A DNA stretch of 64,000 nucleotides, from contig CM067221.1 of NCBI GenBank assembly GCA_034190945.1, forward strand, positions 6,526,969-6,590,968, written 5' to 3'. This stretch comes from Octodonta nipae (taxonomy: Eukaryota; Arthropoda; Insecta; Coleoptera; Chrysomelidae). Position numbers and translations under genes: made by a program. Below the pieces are notes generated by a model. The model saw only the letters and a list, made by a program, of their open reading frames with translations. It did not search any database and was not told where the DNA came from. This document shows, piece after piece, positions 20,367 to 31,200 of this stretch; the first letter of the stretch is position 1; each line of letters starts with the position of its first letter.

Positions 20367-20780
20367 TGATTCTGCTTTTCCGGATTTGGACAGCTTCATT
20401 TTTTCGAATTAACTTATTTATATACCTAAACCGGCATATATTTGCGCCCACACTTATAAGGGGTTGTTTCAAGGATAAGAAAAATCAAAACAAATGTTAC
20501 TTACCTTGTGGCGACTCCAGTCATTTAGTATTTTTCTCATAAACACACTTTGAAACTTCAATTTTATTAAACTTGTCACACTGACGTACAAATTCTAAAT
20601 GACTAATAGGTACGAAGAAAGAATAACTGGCCCCTCGAAATGTTAAGGTACAAGAAGGGTAGGAGGCACTTAATTGGATTATCTTGGATTGTTTATGATT
20701 GTGATGATATTTTTGTATACATTCCTGGAATTTTATTAGTAGGTAATGTAAGTGATTTATTTTGTTGATGAGAATTCTGT

Positions 20781-20990
20781 TTAAATGTTGATGCAGATGG
20801 GCGAAAGTTCAAAACCTTTGTCTCGGTTGAAATTCTTGGGATTTTTGGCGATTTCAACGGCCTCACAGAATTTTCTGGTGAAATAATACCGAGATTTGGC
20901 CACGACAGAGGAGCAGTCGAAGAGGATTTGGTGGCCCGTTTCGTGATGATGTTCAGCTACAGCTGAGTTTGAAAGCAGGCCCGTTTTCAA
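20781..20990 (-). pseudogene. PLE GIY-YIG endonuclease fragment
   Basis: 70-codon piece LLSNSAVAEHHHETGHQ to NPKNFNRDKGFELSP, nearly identical to the end of the first copy's endonuclease (6978-7439). The YIG half lies upstream in other frames. Inactive. Confidence 0.8.
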
Positions 20991-21390
20991 ACAACGTTTG
21001 TGCTCACATAAACGAGTGTTTATAGATCGACCTGTTTCACCGATGTATACTGCCCCACACGAGCATTGAATGGAATAAACATCCTTAGATGAAAGAGGAT
21101 TTTGTTTATTTTTTTAAGAGGGTAACATTTGTGAGATTTGGGATAGTGGTTTATAGACTGTTTTCACCTCGTGCTTATAGAGAAGCTACCCAATCCTATC
21201 CGTGACCTTGCTGATATATATAAAAATTTCAAGGGGCCAATTATTCTTTCTTCGTACCTATTAATCATTAGAATTTGTACGTCAGTCTGACAAGTTTATT
21301 AAAAGTGAAGTTTCAAAGTTTATTTGTGAGAAAAAGACTAAATAAATGGAGTCGCCGCAAGGTAAGTAATATTTGTTTTGATTTTTCTCA

Positions 21391-21432
21391 TCCTTGAAAA
21401 TGCCCCTTATAAGTCTGAGCGAAACGTCGGAA
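21391..21432 (+). ncRNA. Hammerhead-like motif of the second facing PLE copy
   Basis: CCTTGAAAATGCCCC, TTATAAGTCT, GAGCGAAACGTCGG. Same family as 7741-7782, with one helix-II pair weakened. The opposite end of this element (20440-20475) has lost the GAAAC box. Confidence 0.5.
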
Positions 21433-21589
21433 AACTTTGTTTATATGCCGGTTTAGCTATATAAATTAATTAATTCGAAAAAAAGAATCATTTAATAGCT
21501 ACTGAAAATTCGTATAAAACAAACTTACATTTATATATGAAAGTAAACAGAATTTAACTTAGTTTTTATATCACTTTTTATTTTCACTT

Positions 21590-21645
21590 TACTGTGACTA
21601 GTTTCGGCAAGAAGCTATGCCATTATCAAACAAGAGCGAACTGAT
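21590..21645 (-). ncRNA. Hammerhead-ribozyme-like motif (GGCA/TGCC family)
   Basis: The minus strand reads TTGATAA (C3 to U, G8 to A), an extra T, then GGCA...TGCC (helix II), GAAAC, TA, GTC with the helix III palindrome ACTAGT, then ACAG, which can pair with the bases before the core (helix I, four pairs including G-U). It follows the stop codon of the PLE ORF, the usual place for a PLE hammerhead. Confidence 0.6.
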
Positions 21646-21865
21646 AAATGAATTACAGATTGTTACAATGTTACAATTTATACACAAATATACAATGGGT
21701 ATTACTTAAATATAATGATGGATATATATAAATATAACATGCAATTTAGGGAAAACCCATGAAGGTATTATTTTATTACATTGTAAAAAGGTTATTAAAT
21801 TTTTAGAACACAGACATACTAGTTAGAAATAAAGGTGGATTAAAGTATGGCTACCTGAAACTTTT

Positions 21866-22489
21866 TTACAACTCTACCTGGTCATTTAAGATTAAAATCG
21901 AGGATAAAGGGTCGTTAATACTCTTGAAATTTTGAACTGATTCTAAAATGGTAATTATCAGTTTAAAACTGTGTATATGAATAATTTCTGTATCTTCTAA
22001 TTTTGTGAAGAGATGGTCTGTTTGTAAGCAGTGATTTGCAAATGTTGAGTTTGTTTCATTATATCTAAATGATCGAAAATGTTCATCGTAGCGGGTGTTG
22101 AAATTTCTGCATGTCATACCAATGTAAAAAATGTTGCATTCCGAACATGAAAGCCTATAAACTCCAGAATTTAGATACTTGTTAACTGTTTTGTCTTTGG
22201 CATTGAATAAAAGATTACTAAGTTTGTGTTGTGATTTAAACCTGACTTGGATGTTGTGTTTGGACAAAATTTTGGCAATTTTGTCGCTCACGTTTCCAAA
22301 ATATGTAAGGGAGACGTATTTTGATGGCTTGTCTACAGCCGATACAGTGGGATAAATTAAACGTTGGACTAATTGTTGTTCTTTATGGTAGATAAGTTTA
22401 TTAATCAACTTTTGGTCATAGCCATTGTTACGGGCTATTAATTTAATATTTTCAAGTTCAATTTTTAAATTATTCTCAGAGAGAGGCAA
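21866..22489 (-). pseudogene. PLE thumb plus GIY-YIG endonuclease
   Basis: 207 codons. The RT thumb-like segment IKLIARNNGYDQKLINKLI is followed by the linker SDKIAKILSKHNIQV, the GIY-YIG motif GVYRLSCSECNIFYIGMT, RNFNTRYDEH, and FANHCLQTDH with the conserved histidine. It is separated from the upstream RT frame by a single premature stop in the same frame. Confidence 0.85.
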
Positions 22490-23420
22490 TGTCTAAGCTC
22501 TGTGAATCATGGATCTATACGCTGATAGTTTGTGACTGTAGGGGGTGAAAGATGAGACTGGAACTGTGGTATCCCTAAAAGTGGTTTTGCTGTATATGTT
22601 GACTTCTATGGTATTATTTTGGCGTGTTAGGGTTAAGTCTAGAAAACTAATTTTATTGTCAGTTTCGGTTTCCACGGTAAAGGTTATATTGGGATGTAAA
22701 TTGTTAAGGAATGATAGGAAAGAATGTAATTAGTTTATAACAACCTGTGAAAAAGGCTAAGACATCATCTACATACCTGTACCAAAACTTTTTGAGATAA
22801 GGTGGAGGACATGATAGTTTCTTCTAAATGTCTCATAAAAATCTTTGCCAACAATGCACTCAGTGGGGAGCCTATTGCTAAACCAGTATTTTGGGTGTAA
22901 AATGTATTATTAAATGTGCAATAATTTTGACTGAGACACAACTCGAAGGCCCTTTCTATGTTTTTTTTTTGTATGATGGGGTTAACATGGCTATTAGTAA
23001 AGATATTACATTACATTTCACAATAAAACTTTTCATTCAATTGCTGAAAAATTGCAAAAACACCAAAATTGGGATTTTTCCAACTTTAAACAGTCCGTAA
23101 AATTTATTGAGGAATAAAAATTTGTTAACAACATTTTTATGTGGAATGCTACATCCCTTATGCAAGAAAAACCATTCAAAGACCTGTGGATTTTTTTTAA
23201 ATAGGCGTAACTACTGCCGATCTTATATAAGGGTATCCAATTTTTACCTTGGATTGAAATATAAAAATTATAATTAAAAACTTTTGTACATGCTATTTTT
23301 TTGATACGATACATTTTTAGTCAAAAATTCGGCATATATGGCTACGAGTGTTTTATTTTGAGACAAACAAATATTTCGAGTGCATTCTATTATTTCGAAA
23401 AAAGATTCACATAAAAGTCA

Positions 23421-23703
23421 TAGGGTTTCAAGTGGGCTATCAAGTATCCCATATTACGACTTCCGGTCTGGACAGGAAATGATCTTTTCTGACTCTACTT
23501 AAGCTGACATGCCAAATTTTTAAGGTGTATTTCGAAAGATAAATGAAAAATAAACCAAAACCTGGCCAAAATATGGAGCAAATAGAAAAACTAGCAAAAA
23601 CAAACAAAAAAGTGTTTTTCATTTATCTTTCGAAATACACCGTAAAAATTGGGTACTTCCATTAAAAAAAACACTTCCAATTGATTGCCCCCTTGAAACC
23701 CTA
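23421..23703. mobile_element. MITE-like element with TAGGGTTTCAAG ends
   Basis: The terminal inverted repeat TAGGGTTTCAAGTGGGC/GCCCCCTTGAAACCCTA is at both ends. A strong internal inverted pair (GGTGTATTTCGAAAGATAAA, 23523-23542, against 23619-23641) is also present. No coding capacity. Confidence 0.75.
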
Positions 23704-24099
23704 CAGCTTTATTCAAAATAATGCAATCTACTCCAGAAATTGCCTTGTCATATATAAATGCCACATCCAGTATATAATCAATAAATAGTATAAAATTTTA
23801 GTATTATACAATAAACAAGTTCTATTTGATGATCGTGATTGGCCACAAGAAAACTTTCAAAATAAAAAATATATTTTCAAATTTCTTCAATTCAAACATC
23901 CAAAATAAGTTCTATCTTCCATCTGAATAAAATCTAACTTCGATATTGTCACATAACAAGTCCCATTGCGAACTTATTTAAATATACAAGCTTGTGGACA
24001 ACACACTTAATCCGAAAACTGTAAACTTCACTGGGACAGAAATTCAAACCCATAAAATTTTAATGACATGCAGCTATTAAAGATAAAGGATAATTACCA

Positions 24100-24241
24100 T
24101 CCGTTGACCTCTCCGTCAGGTTGCCGAAATTTACCAAAAACAGGAATCTTGTTGATCTGAGTATGCAAATGACTCTCAGTATTCATTCTATATTAAGCAC
24201 TGCTTGCCAAACATGTTAAACATTCATTTTTGGAAGTCATC
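24100..24241 (+). promoter_or_regulatory. Lectin C promoter
   Basis: Matches the lectin B promoter block by block: CCATCCGTTGACCTC, TTGCCGAAATTT, CTTGTTGAT, the octamer ATGCAAAT at 24163-24170, and ATTCTATATTAAGCAC with the TATA box at 24189-24196. Octamer-to-TATA spacing is similar (about 15-19 bp). Confidence 0.75.
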
Positions 24242-27200
24242 ATGATTCGATTTCTTCTCACAGTTTTTGTATTATTTTACGTTTGTGTTCAAGCCGAAGA
24301 ACGAAAACATCATATTACAGTTAAACCAATAACAAGTACCACTAAAAGACCAACTAAACCTAGCAGACCTACCAAACCAGGTATGTTTAATATATAATTA
24401 AACTTGAGAGATTAGAGGAGTGACAGCTTTTTTATTTATTTGAAAAGAAGATAACGCGATATAAATCTTTATAATATATACATTGTAATTCTTAATTAGG
24501 TAATCAGGCTTCAGGTGCATGGGCTGATCACTAATCTACATTTTCATCTTCGTATATGTGGTTACAGAGGCATCAATAATATAAACAACATATATTAAAT
24601 ATTTACATTTGTATCTTTCATTTAATTTTTATTATTTTACACAGCTTTTGATTTTTTTTAAACAATATGATAAATGCTTTTAAACTTTGACAAACATTAA
24701 AATATGCTGATACTTTCTTCAATCACTCTAAATAGCTTTAAAAGTTGAATTCTTAAATTTTGAAAATTGGTGAGTAAAATGAGTGGTCGCTGATTTAGTC
24801 CAGCCAATGACCATTTTCCCGGGTAATTTGTTCAAGCAGCACCGATTTTCCTAAAAATTTGGATTTGAGTACTACTTACCCCCTGCTTCAAAGTTGATCC
24901 TGTGCCCCAAGGGGTGGATGCTAACCCTTGTCTAGGGGAAAAAATAGTATATGAAAAAAAGTCCGGGAATGAATAAATCAACTAATTTTAACCCCTTGAG
25001 ACCTGATTTTTTCTTAAGGGAAGAAAAAAATATTTATTGAGATATTTTATTCAAGAATGACCATATTATCAATATTAGTATGTTACATAATACACAATAT
25101 GTATCAATGGTACATTTTTACAAAAAACTAATATAATCACGAAACAACCACAACCAACTATCGTCTATGATACATGACAAATAGAGTTGCCACCTGTACT
25201 ATACAAATAGTCTCTTACTACATTTTACCCAATTGTACTATATTATTCAGAAAAATAATATAGAACGAAATGTACTATATTTTCATTGCTAATAGCTAAT
25301 TCAAATGTCGCGTTTTTTAATGATAACTGTAAGTTGGAACCCATCCACTACGCGGAAAATTTTAGAACGAAATTAAGAACAATAATCTCTTTTGTTTTAC
25401 GGTTGTCACACAAATAATTCACTCTTTGAATAGATGTATTTATAGTGAATTCACTATGCTTTGGGGTTTGCCAGTTGTCAACTTGTCATAGCATTTAAAC
25501 GTCAACTGCCCGTCGTTATTTATTGCTGCTTGATTTTCGAGCTTTTGTAAGATTGAGCTTAAAATAAATAATTTATGAAAAAATTATGAGAAATAAATGT
25601 GTACTATTTTTTTCCTAAATTTCCCAAAAGTACCATATTTTTGCAACTTAAAAATGTATAATCTATATTTTCTTCAGAAAAAAGTAGCAACCCTAATGAC
25701 AGAGTAGTTCCTCTCTTATTTAATACACATAAAAAAATTGTAGGAGCATCGAAGCATCAACCTCATTTTGAGGGTCGTATTTACTTGAAATAAAATAAAA
25801 GCTATTTTTCAGACTCAATGTGCATAATTATGAACATTAACGAAAAAGCGGTCATCCGCCATTGATTAGTTAAAATTTTTGCAAAAATACTAATTTAAAT
25901 CATTATTTGGGTCTTTCACCTAAACTATAATCAAAAAAATATATTTATATTTCAAAGTAACTAAGTGATTATTATAGATTTGTATTGACTTACGTCTCAT
26001 GTGTGTCATCGCTATAGCAGGTAACCATTGATAGGGTTGTATTTACCCCATTTCCGGTAGGATGACAGCACTTGTATCATTAACTGATGTAAAATATATT
26101 CATTATTATGCCCATTCAGTCCGAACGTTGTCAGATTAAACTTCTTTACAAAAATTGAGTTTGATGAAACTGTGCATAATTATGCACCAAGGGTCTCAAG
26201 GGGTTAAACAACTTTTGATCTATAAAGTTTTTTCTGAAAATCAATTCTTTTCGAATTAATCGCAAGTGAAATTATCGATTTTTTAACAAAAAAAACTTGT
26301 TTTCATACTGTTTTCCGTAAATAACTTTAAAAATATGCACTTTAAGAAAAAAATCATTTGGATTAAAAATGTAGCTTATAAGAAAACAAAAATTATGTTG
26401 AATTTTTGGTTTCTGTAGAACCATTGCAAACTCAGTAATAGCTTGTTGAAATTTTGTTTTTATTTGTCAAAACAAAAATTGAAGGGTTTATCGTGAAATA
26501 ACTGACAAACAATTAATTTGGTTTTTGTAAAAGACTCTAGCATGAAAATTAAGCGAGTTTTTACATAAATAAGGTTGTTTTTTTTGACAAAAAAAATACA
26601 AATTACCCCCCAAATACCACCCCATTGAAATTAATTCACTTCACAACTCACTTATTTCAAATAGGCTCAGTAAGTTTGACCGGTTTAAAGTAAGTAGATT
26701 TGAAAGTCGTTTCACCAACATCCCTATCGACGAAGCCTTGAATATCATAATAGAAAAATACAAACCACCTCAACACCTTGTAGACTTAACAAGGCACTGT
26801 CTGATGAACACCTATTTTGTTTACGAGAACCAAGGATACAAACAAGTGGAAGGAGCTCCAATGGGATCACCACTCTCACCAGTTATAGCGAACCTTTTCA
26901 TGGAGAACTTTGAGGAGTTGGCACTAAGAACAACAACTCTTAAACCCAGTTTGTGGTTGCGATATGTGGATGATACATTTGTGATTTGGCCTCATGGGAG
27001 GGAACACCTCAATACTTTTTTAGATCACCTTAATGGCATCCATCTCAAAATAAAATTTACCATGGAGGTTGAAGCCAACAATCAACTGCCATTCCTTGAT
27101 GTTCTCATAAATAGGAAGCAAGATGGAACCCTTGGCCATACAGTATATAGGAAAGCAACTCACACCAACAGATACCTTCATGCTCATTCTCATCACCACC

Positions 27201-28207
27201 CAGCCCAACTACAAGCCGTCGTCAAGACTTTAGTAACCAGATCACAAAGGCTAGCTGACCAGGATAACATCAAACAGGAAATGGACAGTTTAAAAACAGC
27301 TCTGAGACAAAACGGATTTACAGACCGAAATATACAAAGAGTCCTAAAGTCAAAACCGAGACAACCAGACGAGAAGCATGAGACACCAATAACGAAGGCT
27401 AATTTATCGTATGTCAAGGAGACCACGGACAGTATTGCGAGAATTCTACGGAGACACAATATCGATACTATTTTCAATACAGACAGAAAAATAAGCACGG
27501 TGTTGAGGACTCCGAAGACGAGGATCCCTTTAGAACAACAGGGAGTGTACGAGATTCCATGTGCAGACTGTCATAAAACCTATGTGGGGCAAACTAATAG
27601 AAGAATTCAAGCTAGACGTGATGAACACCAGAACGCTGTAAGAAAGCGGGAAAAAACAACATCCATTGCGGAACACGCCACCACGATGTCACACCGAATA
27701 GACTTTGAGAACACCAGAGTGCTGACAAATATAGAACACCCGAAATCAATACTCGTAAGAGAGGCAATTGAAATAGCGAAGAGACCTCACAGTCTAAACG
27801 CACACAATGAAATTCAGAACTTATCGAATTGTTGGAAAATCCTATTAAACACCGTACAGGCCCGTACCCGTCCAATAACAACACAACCGGAAATAACAAA
27901 TCAGCAGGATGGAGCCGTGCCCATTGAACGCCAAGGGCCAATCACACGCAGCCGTTCACGGTGTCAACCAATTGGCGACGAGCCGCGACTATATAACAGC
28001 GCGCTTGCTTCAGAAAATCTTAGTATTCGAGTAACTAGAAGCGAAAGCAGAAGGCTACGAGAATTATGCGAACCGACCTGAAGAGGGCAGATGTGACTCT
28101 GCCGAAACGTCGTCATTTTACCATCGATCCCGCAGGGATCAGTTATCAACTGCGCGGATGAATTCCCGGAAAACACCTAAAACATTTAGTGCCCGCGAAA
28201 ACTTAAA

Positions 28208-28260
<53 letters not shown>

Positions 28261-31200
28261 AACATTGCTCGTATTATAGTATTAGATTAGATTGTAGATT
28301 TAAACTTAAATATAAGATACATGTTTTTTTCAGCTCCAGTTTTTAACACAACGACGCCAGAAATTGTGTTATACAAATATGGAGACAGTTACTACTACTT
28401 CCAAGCAGTTTTCAAGGTGTGTAAAACGTAGTTCACTTTTGTCTGTAGGAACATTGTAACCCAAATAAAAGTTCAATCCCTCTCAATTTATTCAGCATAC
28501 ACATAAGGGAAGACATTGGGTAACAGTGTTCACAGTTTAGACATGTTGTTCTGATTTAATTCAAGGTTGTTTCAGGGTTCCTATTATCAAGCCATGCAGT
28601 TTTGTAATGCCTATGGTGCCGAGCTAGTGAGCATTGAAACCCCAGCAGAAAATCACTTTTTGTATGATACATTAAAACGTTTCTGTAAGTATTTTTGTAA
28701 CACTTTATTCATTTGGATAAGAGATGCATAATAATGATGTCATTTTAAATTTTGGGTCATTTTTGAACATTAGAAAAATTGGGCGGTATCAGTGATATCA
28801 TTTGCGAAATAAATACTAAGTAGCAATAAAGAAAAATCGCTACACAGTTATAGCACGTTTGGCTCTAGAACAGGTCTCCAGATCCGAGTTCTTCTGGCCT
28901 AGTTAGCTGTAAATATTAGCTGTAATATCTAATGGAAATGCTGTGGAACCTTTGGTGTGTCACTAATGTAATAACACAGTTGTGCGCACCCTAACACCAA
29001 AACGCCGTTTCAACAACTCTAAGTTGTCATCATCAAGAAGTAAATCTAACTTGTTTACTCATTGATGATGACAACTTAGAGTTGTTGAAACGGCGTTGGG
29101 TGTTTAAAATAAAGGTTTGGTGTTAGGTTGCAAAGCTGTGTTTTTACAGCTTTAATATCGCTTGCCAGAGAACTCAGGTTTGCCTGTTTCAAGACGACCA
29201 CGAGAATTGGAAACATCACCAAGTATTTCCTATCGCATTTTGCATAAAGTTCCGCCTCTGGGCTTATAAGATGCATTCCACACAAGACGCCATACATATT
29301 TGCTGAGTTTTAGAATTAGAGAAACAAGCGAAGAAACAAAATAAAACAACCAAAACTTCTATTATCTGATCGATATGCTAGTCAATTGTTTTGAAAATAA
29401 AAACGCTGCCACCACTAGATCTTTAATGTAGAGAGCTGAACGCTCCAATGAAAGCATAATCATATTGCTTTTAATTAACAGGGACAACCCAAATTGGGTT
29501 GACTCAGAAATCCCGATTTCTGCGTAAGCCCCAGACTTCATTCAAAACTCAAACGGTTACTAATATTGACGTGTGATGTTCTGTTAAACATCTAGGAGTT
29601 CTTAGAAGAAAGAATCTGATGATAGTTTCAGTCTTTACTTGATGAAAATTCATTTTAATATTATATTAAAATAACAACACTGATGTAATTTTCACTTAAA
29701 TTTATTTACTATTGACAATTGTTTCACCAGGTTACTGGCTTCTTCAGAATACAACGTAAGACTAACAGTTAAATTCCTAAAACTATCATAAAGAACTATG
29801 GGGATGCAATTACAGAGCTACTTAGAGGATTGTTGAAGCAAGTAGGAGAGGATTATCACTATTAAGAAAGAACAAAATATTGTAATTGGGTTTTTAAAAG
29901 GATAAATTATGGCTGTAATGAGTTTATATAATTCTATTGAAAAGATTAAGTAATAGGGATGAATTGGTTTCGGTTTGATCATTCAAGAGGTAAAGTGAAT
30001 TTTTGTTTTTGTTAATTTCTAATGACTCTAAAAGATATAATTTTTTACTTTTATGTTGTAAATGTAATACTTCTAATGTATTCTGAGGTACATGATTTTC
30101 ATTCAATAAATGGTCGGCAAAAGTTGACTTATTATATTTGTGACGAGTGTCACTTTGGTATGTTCGTCCCATCTTGTCTTGAATGATCTTCCCGTATGAC
30201 CGAGGTATAAACTAGGGCAACTACCACATGTCAACTTACAGACACCCGAGTTGTTATTTTTGTTGATTTTATCTTTATTGTTTCTTATATGTTTTCCTAA
30301 GTTGTTATCTGTTTTAAAAGCTGTATGAATGTTTCTATTTAATAAAAATTGGGCTATTTTTGAGAAGGGGGACCGATGAATGTGATACTTTTATATAGTT
30401 TGGGGTCGATGTTAGGGTTAATAGGATATACTTCATTTAAAGCCTTTTTATTTAATTTTTTAGTCAACATATTGTCGATAATTTGAGGGTTATAACCGTT
30501 ATTGACAGCAATACATTTTATTCTGTGTAGTTCTGTATCAAAATGAGTTTTTGATAGTGGAATGGTAACCAATCTGTGCAACATACTATGGTATTCTGCA
30601 AGTTTGTGTTGGTAAGGATGGTGTGAACTATTGTGGATTGTAAGGTCCCTGTGTGAAGAATTATGATAAATGGAAAAGGTATGTTTGTTGTTATGTCTGT
30701 TGATGGTTAAGTCAAGGAAATTTAATGCATTGTCGGTCTCAGTTTCTAGGGTGAATTTTATGTTAGAATGGATTTGATTTATATAGTTATGGAGTAACTG
30801 TAATTGTCTGTAAGTACCAGTAAAACAAGCAAAAATGTCGTCAAAATATCGATACCAATATAGGATTTTACTGTTCAGATTGTGTGTGAAAATGAATGAT
30901 TCTATGTTGTTCATAAATATTTTGGGCCAAAAGAGGGCTTAATGGGTTACCTACCCATAATTAAACCTTGTTTACAAGTGTGAATGTTATTGTTGAATTG
31001 AAAATAATTTTGGTTAAGACAAAGTTGTAAGAGATTGTTTATTTCGTTTTTTATAATTGGGTTGGTATTGTTTGTTTCTAATAAGTTCATGATAAGGGTA
31101 GTACATTCTTCTGGTGGAATGCTGGGAAAAAGATTGACTACATCGAATGATAATAGTATGCAATTATTAGGTAGAGTTAGTTTTTGAATTCTTGTCACTA

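Larger units (their letters stand above)
20367..21480 (-). mobile_element. Penelope-like element, second copy of the 6.7-kb family
   Basis: Facing terminal repeats at 20408-20640 and 21235-21480 enclose the C-terminal GIY-YIG part on the minus strand (20990-20781 open; upstream up to 21210 in broken frames, including the complement of GVYSI-type and SKRS/VKT sequence). It is co-linear with the copy at 6658-7870, including the internal junction, so both probably descend from one rearranged ancestor or share a preferred truncation point. The left side carries the extra tail (GATTTGGACAGCTTCATTTT). The right side does not, the mirror of the first copy. Confidence 0.85.
21500..23010 (-). mobile_element. 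Penelope-like element, 5'-truncated, with catalytic RT core
   Basis: Minus strand. Reading 23010 to 22680 gives FTNSHVNPII, FELCLSQNYC, then GLAIGSPLSALLAKIFM and FWYRYVDDVLAFFTGCYK with the catalytic YVDD. 22675-22493 continues METETDNKISFLDLTL. After one in-frame stop (22493-22495) the frame 22489-21866 carries the thumb and the GIY-YIG domain (GVYRLSCSECNIFYIGMT). The hammerhead-like motif follows at 21590-21645. The RT fingers and N-terminal domain are missing. It is only lightly damaged compared with the other remnants, but still not autonomous. Confidence 0.88.
26650..28200 (+). mobile_element. Penelope-like element with a long intact 3' frame and hammerhead
   Basis: 5'-truncated PLE in the same orientation as lectin C, inside its intron 1. 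It begins within the RT palm region, runs through the RT, thumb and GIY-YIG domain without a stop, and ends with a hammerhead-like motif (28075-28115). A (TA)n tract at 28212 follows its 3' end. The uninterrupted frame suggests this is the youngest PLE in the window. Confidence 0.9.

Noticed and set aside
20440..20475. A complete hammerhead at the left end of the second facing PLE copy
   Set aside because: The GAAAC box and cleavage triplet are lost (the complement reads GGGCGCAAATATA).
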